From Rallus limicola (taxonomy: Eukaryota > Chordata > Aves > Gruiformes > Rallidae), in NCBI GenBank assembly GCA_022605955.1, contig JAKCOZ010000005.1:53197762-53261761 (forward strand): DNA of 64,000 nucleotides, given 5' to 3'. The notes below the pieces were generated by a model, which was not told the origin of the DNA, did no database searches, and was given only the letters and a program-made list of their open reading frames with translations. Position numbers and translations under genes: made by a program. Shown here piece by piece: positions 1 through 13,803 of this stretch. The stretch's first letter is position 1. Every line of letters starts with the position of its first letter.

Positions 1-249
1 AATGGCTGCAAGTTGGAGCACAGGAAGTTCCACACCAACATGCGGAAGAACTTTCACACAGTGAGGGTGACAGAGCCCTGGGACAGGCTGCCCAGGGAGG
101 TGGTGGAGTCTCCTTCTCTGGAGATATTCAAGACCTGTCTGGATGCCGACCTGTGCAATATGAGCTGGGGAGCTGCTTTGGCAGGGGTGTTGGACCTGAT
201 CATCTCTTGACGTCCCTTCCAACCCCTACGATTCTGTGATTCTGTGATA
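1..249 (+). mobile_element. CR1 LINE 3' end, 5'-truncated
   Basis: The left edge of the window cuts into a CR1 non-LTR retrotransposon read on the plus strand. The frame at 13-210 resembles the C-terminal stretch of the CR1 ORF2 protein (a 'WDRLPREVVESPSLEIFK' type segment). It is followed by the short 3' UTR and the typical family end, in which a short ATTCTGTG unit occurs twice (about 231-248). The frame is not a host gene. The element continues to the left of the window, so its true length is unknown. Family identification is from memory of avian CR1 consensus features; orientation and 3' terminus are visible directly. Confidence 0.9.
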
Positions 250-3200
250 CACCTCAGAAGTTAATCTTATGCCAAATTTCTTTAGTCGAGTCTTTGATTA
301 AAGGTTATTTTGATTCCTGATGTATATCCCTAATAATACAGAAATGTGGGTTTCACAGCACTGGACAGAGGAGGGTCGGCTGTCCTTCTGCAGAAGGCAA
401 AAGCAAAAGAGAGGCATGACTTGTGTTACTCAGCAGGTCAGCAGCAGACCTGAAACTAGACAGCAGATGATCTGTTTGTGTCTCTAAACACTAGGGACTG
501 ATGCTTTCTTTTATTACTTGTATCTTGGGAGATTACAAATGAAAAAGCTAAGAAATAATACTACAGTAAATTTACATGTTGCTATTATACAAAATTACAC
601 AATGAGTATTCTAAGACAAAAAAGCTGATGATAATTTTATAGTTTTAACTAGTGTTATAAAGACATTTCATGGCTCTTGGGTTTGCAGCTGGTTTAGTAT
701 CAGTCTGGATTAATTGACCATGTGAGATGATTTGCCTCAAATTTATACAGTTGTAATCAAGATTGAAAGCTATCCAGTAATGCTGCTTTCTTGCCTGAGT
801 TGGTAGTGTTTGAAATACAGAGTTCTACTCTGAAATAGAGAGCTTTACACTCCTGTTGGTGCAGATTTAGCAATTTAATTAAGAATCTGCATATTTCCGA
901 TTGGTATGTGTTACCTTTTGAACAAGAAGATATGAACCTAGGAACTTTAGTCCTGAATGCTGGTTGTTAGGCATGCATTAGGTCATATCCTGATGAAAAT
1001 AGCTGGGTTTGACTGCCCACTTGGGCTATCTCTGTGGACAGCTAACAAATGCTGTTCTCTTTCAGCATCTGTTCTTCAAAACCACAGACGTGCAATGGGG
1101 GAAAAGAGCTTTTGTTGGAAATGAGCATCTATGCTTCTATTGTAAGGCAGTACCAATTTCTCTTTTTTTTTATAATTTTTTTTTTTTTTTGGAAACTGCA
1201 TGACCCAGCCAAACATCCTTGTCTAATAGGGCTCTTTCTGTTTGGCAGCATTTTGGTGTCCTTTTGGAATGGTCTGAATATTAAATATAGTCATCATATG
1301 AAGGTACTTGGTTTGCTTGGATCTAGGCCCATTGATGTGATAGGACTTTTATGTTGAGGTAGCCTTCATACCCAGCAACATGCAAAACAATTATGTGGGT
1401 GTTCACATTATCAACTTTGCAATCCAAATAAATATAAGCTTATTTAAAGTAGTTTGGTTCAAGAAAGCTTTAATACTAGTCTACACAGAGGCTTAAACCC
1501 CTGGATGTATAGCATGATGTCTTAGCAGCTCAGCTTTAAGATCTTTAGATCCTGGGAAATCATAGCAGAGCACTGGGAAACATGGAATAAAACTAGAAGT
1601 TTGCTGGAGAAACCCCACAGTGCTGAGGCCATTGCTGATTTTCTGCTGGAGGAAAAGTTTTTGACGATAATATTTTGCTGGAGTGAGCAAGAAGCAGCTG
1701 GTTTAGAGGATAGAAGTCTGCTGGTGAGGATTGCTGAAGTTCCTTAATTTCTTTTCTCCTGGCCTTTGATTAACAGACTGTGAGGCTGTTCTTCACTTAC
1801 AGCCCTGCAGAACTGGCAGGTATAAGCAAGACAAATGTTACTTTGAATGAACTTGACTGGGGCAGTGCAGTCAACAGTGACCCCAAGAACTGAATGGATG
1901 TATCATTGTCAGTGTATTTGCTCAGAGCACGAGCACTTCAATCCATCAAGGTGGTAGCCCATATCTAATGGAAGCAGAAGGCCAAATGGTGTCTTGCTAC
2001 AGAATATTTTCAAAGGCTGGAGCTCAAATATTTGCATTTCTTGTTCACTCTGACTTTGTGATCCTTTAAAACACATGTAAAATGTGTCATCTAGTATGAG
2101 GAAAACAAGCTGACAACAGGGCCAGCCGGATTCAGTGATTTCTGGAGTGCTTTGCAGCCCTCTAGAAGGGCCTGAGTCAAAATCTGGAGTAGTTTTTAAG
2201 TTAAATTAAGTTAATGGACTCTGTTCAAACTAGATTCTTTGCTTGCAGGACAGCTGTGGCAAAGCCAGTGATCTGCAGAGGATGAGCAATAGCACTCACT
2301 GTTGTGACTCTTTGGTTTGGCCTTTCCATAGAGCTCAGTACTTCAAGTCAGAAAGGCAGAGGCTGAGGAAAGTAAAGGCAGGGAGAGCCCAGTTAGATGT
2401 AACTGCTGGTGAGAATGGCCCAAGCACAGCGTTTTCAGAGGTGGTGTTTTTAAGTGAGCTTATCTTCTCAACTGCACCAAACAGAAGGAACGTGTCGACA
2501 GGCCCCCACTTTAGGACCCCAAATATAAGGAGATATAGTAAAGGGTATTTCCTAGGCAAAACCTCACGCTCTCACCCTCAGGTGAAGGTTTCTTTGAACA
2601 ATGGGACTTACAAGGTTTTAAGTCCCTTCCTGGATTCTTGCCATGGCCATCACCTTAGCTTCGGGCTTACTGAAACATGAGTGTGGGCCACAGGTTTGAG
2701 TTTCAAGTCTCAATCTTGCCTGCTAAAGATGAATCGAAAATGTTCTGTATAGCTTATGTTAGCATTTAAAGAACCATTAACGTGTGTCCACCAGCTTCCA
2801 GTGAGATCTGAATGCTTAGTCTCTTAACACAGGCTCTGACATGAATTAAATTCTTTCAGCCAGAAAACAGAAAAAAATATACATAATTGAATATTTGTAT
2901 TTTGTGTCTGAAGAATACCCCTTTAGGTAGCATGCCTTATTTTTAATGGAGAACCCAAGTATTCTATGCCATTGATACTCAATACTGTGAAAACAAAGTA
3001 TTTTGCATTGATAGCTGTGTTTTCAGAGCATCAGTGTTTTCTTTGCTTCTGAATATAGGCATAGGAAAAATTCACATACTTTCTGGGTTGTGTATTATTC
3101 AGCACCCAAGAACTATTCCTAGTGGCAGCTAACAAGCAAATCCATTGTGTTGTTTTCAGAGGCTGAAGCCAAATTGACTGTATGGTACATTGTGTAAACT

Positions 3201-6200
3201 GGCATTGTGAGGTTAGCCACTGCTCTAAAGGATCTGCAAGACAGGAGATGATAATCAGGATGAGTGGCAGATAAGGTCCTCATAAAAGACTGTGGCTCCT
3301 AAAAGCATGGCTTTTTTAACCACATGGTTAAAATGCTGTGTGAAATTGCTCTTGTCCTAACATACCCTGTCTCTTCCTAGCACACCCTGAAGCAACTAAT
3401 ATCTGGGCACATTTGGCAAAAGTTTTGCCCTCCTCCTCCTCCTTTTTCAATCCTTTAAGAATTGGTTTTATTGTGCTGTCAGAAAGTGAGATATTATGGA
3501 GCATTTCTGTAATGCATCGAACCCAGTTTTTAAGTAGGTTCACATGATATACTAGAATTGACAGGTTCATGGATTGCTGAGGTATAATCTCAGCAGTCTG
3601 GTAATATTTTGCCTCATTGTTGTGAATCGTTGGGAGGTTTTGCATTTAATGAAGAGTAAATGAAATATAAAAATATTGGCTTGGAAGAGGGCACCCAGGG
3701 CACTGAACGCAGTCCTCTGCAAGAGCAGGAAGCTGAATAGCAGTAAAAAAATGCCCACAGGCTACTCCTCACACTAACAAGCACGGTAAAACATGCTCCA
3801 TTTGTGACCAGTCTAAGACCTGAGGTAAATGAGCAAATGCCAGAAGCAAATAAGAAAAAGTGGACAGAAGAGGTTGAGGGAATCACCAGTGTCTTATACC
3901 TCTTTGATGCAAGAGCACTGGATAAACAGATTTCCCTTAAGATGACGGAAAAGAGATAAGGCACATAATAGAGAGAAGCCAGAAAAGCCTCAAAATTTCC
4001 TGCCAGTCTTGCCTGGAGGGAAAATTCCCTCCCAGTCCCAAGCCTGGTGGTGATGAGCAAGGACTGCACACCAGAGAGAGCAGAATGTCATCAGGAGTCT
4101 CAGAAAAGCAGCCTCCCTCTCATGTTCAAATTTGACTGCTCTTCAGTACCCAGGGAAAGCGGGAATAAAAAGCAAACAGCCAGAAATTAAAATTTGCCAC
4201 AAGATAAGAAAGAAACACGAAATTCTTACTGTCCATTGCATGCAAGCAGTAGCAGCCCTGAAGCCTGAGACTTGTACCATGTAGCTAGAGAGCCAAGAAA
4301 AGAAATCACCAGATACCTTTTCTCTTTACAAAACCTGCTTGGATATATTAATGAATTGTACAAAACACTTTATTCTCAGGGACAATCAAGGATGATGAAA
4401 ATAGAACATGAGGTGGTGTGCTATTGTGGTGTAAGGCAGAGCCATTCTGGTTAGTGTTTCAGCAATGACTCTGCAAAACACTCGTGGTTTCACTTTCTGT
4501 TAAGGCAATCAGGTAGTTGTCTTAATTGCTTTTAATTTTGCCAAGATCATAACTCCCTCAGCGCATCTGCAATTATGTAGTTGCTCTACTGCCTGACCAG
4601 GATTATCTGTCTTTAGGCTGCTTTGTGCTTTCTTCCTTAAAAAGGAATTGCTATGGACAAGGCTTTTTTTCTGCAAATCCAAGAAATTTGTCTGCTGGCC
4701 CTACTCTTTGTAAAAATAATTGGCAGAATATTAGTGATGATCAGTAAGAACTTCTGCAAAAAAAATCCCACAGATGGAGTGTGAACCTTCAGAGTCAATT
4801 TTAAACCCAGCATAGGATTTTGAACCTGCACTTGACAGCCTCGGACACCCCACACTACGCAGGTCTAGTCAGACTGACTCCCTGGAGAGGAGGTCTCCCT
4901 CTAGATGCACTGAAAAAAGCACTTCTCCATCCCTTATGAAAAGAAAAGTGAGGTTAAATGTGAAAAGCAGCATTGTGGTATTTGTCCCCTGGATATACAA
5001 TTTTCCTTTCACACCTGAGTAATAAAACTGCAACAGGGCTTCTTTCCAAGCCAACTTCTACCTCTCCTCCAGGAACCACTCCACAAAGAATGGCTCCATT
5101 TTGTCACAGCTGTCATCTTTTAACCTCTTTGGTAATAAGGCCTGTACAAAGCACCTGCTCCTTCTGCAGCTTCTGTCAGTAGGCTTCAGGCAGAGCCAGG
5201 GGGTGCATCTGCTTGGCTTCTGAATTTGCAGATGGATTGACAGGTACTGTATCAGCTGGTGCTTGGATTTGGGGATAGATACCAATACACTTTGTTCTAG
5301 TCTTTCCATCTGTAACAAATCTGCTCAGAGCTACTTCTGATGGACAATTTTGGCTAACTGCTTCGTTCTGGGCATCTGAGATAACTAATGCTTCCATCAA
5401 GCAAGGCCTGTTTTGAGGCGTATGGGGCAAGAAGTGCTCAGTGTGTCTCCAGTTCTTCAGCTCACTCTGTGGTATGTGTTGGATAGTTTGTGTCTTTCAA
5501 CAGCCCCATGAGTGATTTCTCAGGGGAGCTTCCTTGACATCCAGCTTCTCATTTCCCTGCAGCAGCCCCTGCTGCTGAGTCCTGTGAAGCATGGTATTTT
5601 TTCTGGCAGCTTTGGTTGTAAGTAAGGAACTGAAATAGAGGTCATCGCTTTGGGGTGGCTAGATTGTCCTATTGGTGTGGCCTTAGCTCTTCCCATGTCA
5701 GAGACCACAGACAGCAGGCTGAGGACCACTATTACCAGAGCAGCTATTGGACTCTCAGAGGCTTCAAACAGAAGTCAAGGTGTTCAGAATCCTCTTGCCT
5801 GACACCTCCCCATTGTGTGGTTTTTGCAGTTACTCCTTTCTCCTAGCAAGGGGAGTAAAGCAACTCCCCAGTAAACAGGCTTGTCTTTAGACCTCCAGCC
5901 CAGGAAGGTCTGGATTGAGGAGACAGCCCATGTGTACCCAGCCTTTTGGAGCATGTGATGGATAGACCCAAGGGGTAAAACTTTGATGTGTTTTAGTTTT
6001 AGCCACAGAACTGGAATGTGACAAAAGTGTGGGAGAGTGAGCAATGCTTGAGGTGAAACAATACTGAATGGCTGAATCAGTAAAGGATGGCACAAGGAGG
6101 TGCAGTGGATGGTGACCTTTACTCGCCTTGATTTTAAAAGATGAAAAATGTAATATCTAAAACTTAGTTTTAGGATTTTTTTTCTTCCAGTTGAGAATTA

Positions 6201-9200
6201 ATCCAGGTTAAAATAGCCTTCTTGTTTTAAAATGAAAAATACACCTGCTGGTGTCACCTTATAAAAATTGCTTTGGAAAAGGCATGAATTCAATTTAGAG
6301 GCCTCTGGCTGAATTCATCAGTATCCAACCTGACCGAGTACCCAACACAGGCAGGAAGCCAAAGCAATAATAAAATGCCTGTCCTCTTCTTCATTTGTGC
6401 AAGAGGGCTTGAAAGGGCCATGCTAGAAGGTGCTGCACTAGAGACCCTCAAAACACCTTCATCTGAGGAAATACGGCCTTTTGGTGGTGCTCCTACTCCA
6501 CTCCCTCTCCTCTTTCTCCCACTCTTTCCCTATACCTTGCTGTGAAATCTCACCTCCTCCCACTGTCTCACTGCTGTCATAACATACAGTTGGGATTAGG
6601 CTGAGTATCCAAATGTGGCTGGAAGGCAGCAGGATGGTGGCTAAATCATATGCTTGCTTGAAAGGCGTATCCTTAGAAGGGAAGACAGCAACTGGGTGGT
6701 GCAGGAATTGTCCCCACCTCGCTCTGACTGAGAGGTGGATTTTCCTTAAAGGAAATCCAAATCCTCTGCACTAAGAATATTAACTGTCTATTCCATTTTC
6801 CATAAGCAGTTGGGTAAATCTTCTAAGTTAATGATTTTTTTTTGAAGGGGAGAAAAAGAATCTGCACTTAAAGTTTGGAAATCTTACTGTAAATACCAAA
6901 ATGCTTGGTTACTGGGAGAGGGGTGTCTAGTGAGTGGTTAGAAGAAAATTGAGGTATCATGGCTTTGGAGGTTCAGTATTCAGCTCAGACTTAGTTGGTA
7001 ATGCATGAAAAGTGTCTTAACCTCTTCATGCCTTAGGTTACCACAGTGGTACACCATAGTACTTAGTTATCTCCTGGTCATTTAGAAGATGTATGAATAT
7101 GAGGCTTGAAAAGTACACTGACATCAGAGAATGAGGGTTATTACTATCTACGGATGCCAAGAAGCGTTTGTAGCCTCAGAACTCCTGGGAAGGCTGAACA
7201 CAGAAAATGTTTAGAAGTAGTTGTAAGAAAAAAGGGAACCTGCAAAAATATACAATACAGTTTGTTTTGGAGACTTGGGCCAAAAGTTTAGAACAATTTA
7301 ACCATTGTTAATCTAAAAGCTGTCATCCTTATGGAATACATTTTCTACTGCTGAGGAAAAACAACTGTTCGTTACTTGTTATGTGGCCATTACAATGGAG
7401 TCACTGTACACAGAAAGGCAGCACAAGGTGAGATGGTGGTTCCAACTGGAACCACCAGAACAAGAAATGGGGGAGTAGTAAAACTTTGTCAGGCAAGCCT
7501 GACCCTCAGCAAACTGAGCTAAAGAACTATATATTAAAGTCTAAAAAATCTTCAAGTGGAAAATCGTCCCTTTAAAGACTAGAATTTTAGAGTCTAATTT
7601 TAGGATTTTTAGGTTTAACTGACAGACTGTACTCAGTACAACACTCCATTTTTAGGTACTGCAGGTATTGTAAGTCCGATCTTCTTCTAATACCCTGTTG
7701 CTAGGAAAAGCTGCATTTGATTTCTTTTCAGGCTCTTCAGATATCAGTGAACAAAGTCAAGCAGGGACCAAATGCTTGCAAAGCAGAACTTATCTGAGAA
7801 ACATTTCCCGAGTTGAACTTGTGCTCTTTGTCCTTTTTTGACTCTCAGAAGTGGAGAACAAGCCTAGCTGGGGCTGTGATGGTGAAGTGAAGTAGCAAAG
7901 AATAATGTGTGGCTTTGATTACTGCTAGCCGAGCTTTACAGATGTTTGGGTTTGACTGTCTCTATAGTGGCAGGCTGATGACTGTCATATGAACAGTTTC
8001 TCTGCCAAAGGGAGCAGCAGGATTTACTCACAGGCAGGTAGAGGTGTAAGAAAAAATTCCCTGCTGTAATGGCCCTGCAGCTGTGGGCTGCCAAACAAGT
8101 TTGGGAAGACAGGACTGAATGTCCTGTTGGCATTGATGACCCGAGGTTTGTGGCAGTGGGGAAGCACCGTGGCATAGCCTGTGTGTCTTCCCAGCTTTCC
8201 TGATTATTCTTCATTCCTGGAAGACTGAGTTAATAATTCCCTTAGTTTATCTTGAGTGCCCAGGGAAAATTTGATGCACCGATAGTCTTTCAGAAATGCA
8301 ACAGACTGTGATGGCATTTCTGAAAAGACATCTAAGAGGCATGAGACCTGGTAGCCCATCCTCAGGAAGAACTAAAGCAGCCAGGCTTTTATTCTCAGAC
8401 ATGCTGACATGGCTGAGGCTGAACCCCCTTGTGCTGACCAAGACCTTCCCAGTTCCCACAGGGTTCCTTGTGAAGGTTTGGGCAGGCAGGCAGGATCTGT
8501 GCTGCATGAGCTAAGTGAGTGTGGTGAAGCTTCTGCTGACATTAATAATTTAATTCAGACTTTAAAAATCAGAGTTAAGGGAAGCTTTTGGCATACTCCT
8601 CCTTGTAGGTAGACACCAGAGACATGGAAATAAAAACACACATGGAAAAATCAGAAATTGCTTGTTGCTTTAGGCTTATTTTAATTTGCTGTACATTGGG
8701 GAATGTATCAGCCCTTCACTCTGCTGGTGTAACTAAAATTATTAGTTCTTCAACTTGGTGGTTTGTTTTGGGTTTTTTTTTGCGTGGTGGCTCTGGGGCT
8801 AAGAAACTTAAAATAATGAATGTCCCATCTGTCAGCAAGTTTAGTTACTATTACTTGGTTGGTAACAGGAGTGTATGTGACAAAAGGAACCAGTCTTCCT
8901 AAAAAGGAAACATGGAGAAATAGTAGTTTAACAAAAGGAAATAGGACAAGAAAGTTAAGGATGTTCTGAGCAAGGGGAGATGCTGGAGGTTTTAAACAAA
9001 CATATAAGTATTTGCTTTCATTACCATGGTATAAGGAACTTTTTCCCATTAGGCAACTTGAATTCCATCACACGAACTAGAAAGGAGTCTTTTACATCCA
9101 TCATTGAGCATGTTGCTCATCATGCAATAGAAGACACTCTTCCTGTTTTCCTCCAAAGGGGCAAGTCAGCTGAGGGGGCAGGAATCTGCTGTCTTACCAC

Positions 9201-10657
9201 ATACTGAGAAAATGAGTGGTATGAGAGGGAACATCATTTTTCCCAAATCCACAGGCAGAAATCATGTTATAAAGAATGTATTTGGCAGCAAGGCTAACTG
9301 TCCTGTCCCCAGATCCCTACATTGGATCTCAGTTTTGCCAGCTGCAACACACCTAGAGGCAGCCCTTTACTGTGCTGGACCACACAATGATCAAGCAGTT
9401 ACCCAGCAGCTCTGGCTTTTGGTCCTCTGGAAATGCTAAACAGCCATGGCATGCACACATCGCAAAGCTTCTCCCGTGCTGGTGAGTGTCTGCAGCTCCT
9501 TGTATGGTGTAGCTCAATGAATGTCCTCCAGTGATTCTCTTTCCAGTTTATATGGTGGAAATCATAGTCTGTATTTCTTTTTTGTGCCACTGGAGGAAGA
9601 GTTGCATTATGTGATATAATTGCAGAGCACTTCTGTCTAAGTTGCAGAATATTAAGGGTCACTTGCTACAGAGGTGGGGCAGGGAGTTCAGGATTTGTAC
9701 CAAACTCTGATAATTTAGACTAAGAAGCCAAAGATTGCGTGGTTGTCATCCAACCTATTTTCCTCCCTTATGTCCCATCAAGTTCAGGACAAGTGAGATA
9801 GAGCGACACTAATGGAATGGCCTGGCTCAAAGTGACCTCTGAGTGTTGTTAATGCTCAGGGTCATTCTGATGGAAAAAAATTGGTGTGAAGCAGAAGCAG
9901 GTACTTGATGGGCTGGTATCCAGATCGCCAGGTGATAGATTGGGACCACCTGGCTGTTGCTTTTTCAGCAGTCACGTTAAAAAGTCTGAACAAATGTCTC
10001 AAAACATCTTTGTGATGGGAAAAGGTGGATTGACTTTGATGCAATTCCATTTCATTGATAATGTTTCATCTTCTGTAATCCTGGAGAGGGAAACATTGTC
10101 TGGCTGCTGTGCCCTGCTCTTAAATGCCTCTCTGAGAAGCCTCATTCCTGAGAGCCGGGAATGTGGGTCTGGAATCAGAAACAAACCAAACGCCTGGGCT
10201 ACTCTGGGCTTCCAGCTCACTGGAAACCAGACTCAGACTTGTCATCTTTGTTACATGTCTCCTTGATTTGTAGAAGGAAAGATGAGGGAAGCCTTAGGTG
10301 TGCACTTGCCTGTTTATTCCTTCACAAAGCCTTTCTCAAGTGTCCATACATTTCATACTTGATGTGTTTGTGGATTTCCAGCACATTCACCCTGGCTTTT
10401 TTTGTCTGGAACCGGCTTTTCAAATTCCTCTGGTGCTGCAATGATCTTTTAGAGTAAACATGGGGTTTGTGTAAGTGTACTAGGCAAATAGTGCACAGTG
10501 TACATGCTCCCTTCCTGCCTCTGGTAGTGGATGTCCTCTCAGTGTGTATTATCTTTCTGTGATCACTTTCTATGCTGCTGGTGGTCACAAGCACTTGAAC
10601 TGCTTCCCTTAAAGACAGTACAGCTGGAAAAGTTTTAGTCCTTTCTGGAGGATGCTT
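250..10657. other. non-coding unique DNA, no gene recognised
   Basis: About 10 kb of AT-rich single-copy-looking DNA. The open frames are short (all under about 155 codons), overlap on both strands and resemble no protein family I know. No tRNA, rRNA or small-RNA structure was noticed. A T-rich run lies at 1162-1190 and a short (CCT)n run near 3429. The segment around 3900-4080 has the feel of an old degraded interspersed repeat, but I could not assign it. Confidence 0.6.
1162..1190. repeat. T-rich low-complexity tract
   Basis: Two runs of T separated by a short TATAA-containing interruption. This is simple low-complexity sequence. It could be an old poly(A) tail of a minus-strand retro-insertion, but no element body was recognised next to it. 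Confidence 0.7.
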
Positions 10658-10775
10658 CATAGAATCATAGAATCACCTTGGTTGGAAGAGACCCTTTAGA
10701 TCATCGAGTTCAACCACAGCTTAACCCTGGCTAGTCCACCTCTAGATCATGTCCTTAAGCACTTAGACCAGAACT
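10658..10775 (-). mobile_element. CR1 LINE 3' fragment
   Basis: The segment starts with two overlapping copies of a CATAGAATCA unit, which is the 3' end of CR1 read on the minus strand. The hallmark 'ggttggaagagaccctttagatcatc' region follows, in conserved order. The element is 5'-truncated, as most CR1 copies are, and its upper boundary is approximate. Confidence 0.88.
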
Positions 10776-12643
10776 CATTGGCTGGGGATGCTATGCCAAT
10801 GCAGCTCTAAGCTGGCATCTCTGTGGGATGCAGCCCTGTCCCACTTGACCATAGCAGTGGAAATCATCTGTGTCCTTCTACCTGTTGACTGGCTCTTCAC
10901 ATGGCAGGGTCTGAACCCTGCTAATGATCCTTAATGCTCATGACTCTTTCCAGGCCTGGGTGAGGAGTAACATTTTCAGAGCCGCTTTGACTTGGACTGT
11001 CTACCCTCTACAGCTGTACTCAAGACCCTGGGCTGGGTCTCCTCTCTCAATCCATCCCTGCATACTGTCTTCTCTCACAGATCCCCTTCCCTCCCACTCC
11101 TATCATACCTCCCAGAACATTCCCAGTCCTGCGCAGATTATGTAGCACAGTAGGAATGCTTGAGCTGAAAAAACCCCAGCAGGATTCAGAAGGAGCACAA
11201 ATTATCTTAGCATTTGTATCTGGATATTGATTTATGCTGTCACCTTAGCATACAGACTTCTTTTTTTTTTGTTCCACTGATCCACTGATTTCAGTAGTGC
11301 TGGAAATCCATAAAAGAAAATTAATTCCGTTTAATATATGTGATATGTTTGTTAGAGAACCCTTCACTGAGCTCAAATAATTAGAAGTAGTTCATTTTAT
11401 CACCACTGTCAGGTCCTGACTCTATCAATATGAGTTGGTTATAGAGATCTAAAGGTAAAGTTGAAGCCAGTAGCTTATTGGACTATATTCTTGTTGGAGC
11501 TAAAGGGTGGTGATAAATTGTTCATAAACTGCACCACAGAAGACTGCTTATTATGTCTTTGAGTTACATCACTGTCTGCCTAATTGGCTTTGATATTGCT
11601 GTGCTTATTTTAGGACACTTCTGATGAGTGAAAAATTTTCTTTCTTCCATTTTCATATAAATGTACTGTCTGTAGATCCTTTTGCACTCTGTTCATATTT
11701 TTTTTTCTGATGCTGTGGAGGACATTAAACTAATTTCATTGCATTAATTTCTGCCTATCTGATTTCTGCCCCGTTTCTGTGAGCATGAAGGAAATCTTTA
11801 ATCAGAACTAAACTGAAGAAATTTAACATATATCTATATATATAAATATTTTCTGAAAATGAAATGTCAGGTTCATGCAACTAGTTCAGTGGGCTCAGCT
11901 CTCACAAATAATGTCAAAGTTTGTCCTTGCACCAGTCACAAGTGCAGTTCAGCTGTTAGCATCTGACTTGAGGCCCTCATGCAGCCAGGAACCATCAGCT
12001 CCAGACCACACACAGGCATCTGAGTGTCCAACCTAGGGAGCTGCAGTTGCTTTCCTTCTAAGGTGCCCTGTAAGGACTTTAAGTAGCTCCTGGCTACTTA
12101 AAGTCCCAGGAAAGACAGCAAGTGTTCCCCCAACCTTACCCACTCAACAGCTTCATCCCATAGTGTCCAGAGGGCTCTGGTACTCTACAAGCAGCTGAAA
12201 TAGACTGAAACCTCATTCAGCTGTAAAGACCTGCAGTTGACATTATTTCAGGCCAAGTTCTCTGACTGTTGGCTGTTACAAGGAATGTGGCAACTGTCCT
12301 ACGGAGTATGTCTTTCACTGAGCTTGAAAGTGTAAAGTGTTGGGGGCCCAAGCAAGATGGTTTAGCCAAGAAAATGTTGCTTTTTCTTGTGGATGCTCAA
12401 GGATCCTTCTGAACACCTCAGAGTACTGTAGACATTAAAGGATTAAGAGGTACTGAAGAACAGACAGGCTGCATCAGTACTGGGACTCGAGCTGAAATCA
12501 GGCTGCCTAGATGTCACCTGCAGGAGACAGAAACAATGTTTTTCCCATCCATCTTCATCCATTTCAGGAGCAAGTGCCCTCTGTTTGGGTTATGGAAAGA
12601 ATTTGTCTGGAAATCTTACTCAGTATTTGGGGATGACCACATC
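10776..12643. other. non-coding DNA between two CR1 ends
   Basis: No gene or RNA feature was recognised. The stretch holds AT-rich tracts (for example 11828-11850) and one perfect hairpin at 12074-12106, listed separately. Confidence 0.55.
12074..12106. repeat. perfect 13-bp inverted repeat (hairpin)
   Basis: Arm GGACTTTAAGTAG at 12074-12086 is followed by a 7-base spacer and the exact reverse complement CTACTTAAAGTCC at 12094-12106. There is no mismatch in the arms. It is not part of a recognised element and no T-run follows it. It could be a degraded palindromic transposon end or a chance structure. Confidence 0.85.
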
Positions 12644-12787
12644 ATCATAGAATTGTAGAATCTTTCGGTTAGAAGGGACCTTAAGTATCGATCTAGTTCC
12701 AACACCCCTGCCATGGGTAGGGACACTAGGCCAGGTTACCCAAAGGCCCAGTCAACCTGGCCTTGAACACTTCCAGAGAGGGTGGAA
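12644..12787 (-). mobile_element. CR1 LINE 3' fragment
   Basis: CATAGAATTGTAGAATC at the left is the CR1 3' end on the minus strand. It is followed by the 'ggttagaagggacctta...ttccaacacccctgccatgg' block and 'cctggccttgaacacttccag', in the order expected for CR1. The copy is 5'-truncated with approximate boundaries. Confidence 0.9.
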
Positions 12788-13161
12788 AAGGCAAATAGAT
12801 AAAACATGTGGAAATGAAAATACCAAACCATAAGATACACAATAATGATTAAACTTCTGTGGCTGAAAAAGGACAGCGGCAGCAAACAACTCCTTAGAAA
12901 GCTCTGGTAAAGTAAGAAAATTACTTTTGTGTCTGGCTGAAAATGGAGATGTTTTGGACATACCTCATCCAACCAACACAGAGCAAGATGGAAGGAAACC
13001 TCTGATCTCCTTAGTTTAGTAAGCATTTCTGTGTCCCACTGCTTTAATCCCCATTTTCCATGACTGCTGAAGGTCGTGATGCCTGGAGTTTTAGTTTGTA
13101 GTGCCCATGACCATCACTCTTCCCTCGTCTGTTTCACTACAAAGTTTTACATTAACTTCTT

Positions 13162-13803
13162 TGTCCTAGTTCTGGCAGAGATAATTTTCTTTCTAGTAGC
13201 TGATGTAGTGCTGTGTTTTGGGGTGAGGGTGAGAATGACATTGATAACACACTGATGTTTTTAATTGTTACCAAGCAGTCAAGGACTTTTTAGCTTCTCA
13301 TGCTGCCCTGATAACAAGAAGGAGGGGGACACCCAGCCAGGACAGGTGACCCAAAGTGGCCAGAGGGTTATTCTTTACCATACAGTGCAATGTTCTGTTT
13401 ATGACTGGGGTGGGGTTTTCACAGCAGCTGGGGGCCTGCTGTGGCAGCTGGGGTCTTGCACAGCATGGACTTTGGGGTGATGGCTGAATGCCTGTCTTAT
13501 GCTGGGAAGTGATGAATGGATTCCTTGTTGTGCTTTGATTTTGTGCTAGACAGTTTGGGGGTCTTGCGCAGCAGCTGGGGGATCTCATTCAGCATTGGCT
13601 TTGGGTGATGAGAAATTGTGCTGTTCATCACTTGTTTTGTGTGATGATGATTTTCCTTTTTTGTGTGTCCTATTAAACTTTTTTTATCTCAACCCACGAC
13701 TTCTCTCACTTTCACTCTTCCAATTCTCTTCCCCATCCTGCCAAGGGGGAGTGGGCGAGCAGCTATATGGTGCTTAATTGTTGACTGGAGCTAAATCATG
13801 ACA
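13162..13803 (+). mobile_element. solitary avian ERV LTR, plus orientation
   Basis: The sequence begins TGTCCTAG and ends CATGACA, giving TG...CA termini. It contains a 'tgataacacactgatg' block, a poly(A)-signal-like CTATTAAAC near 13670, and the R/U5-like 'tctcaacccacgacttctctcac' stretch. These blocks recur in the same order in the elements at 26012, 32452 and 35202. It is longer (642 bp) than the others, with G-rich internal redundancy around 13390-13590. No internal viral genes flank it, so it is a solo LTR. I found no convincing perfect target-site duplication, which suggests age. Confidence 0.85.
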
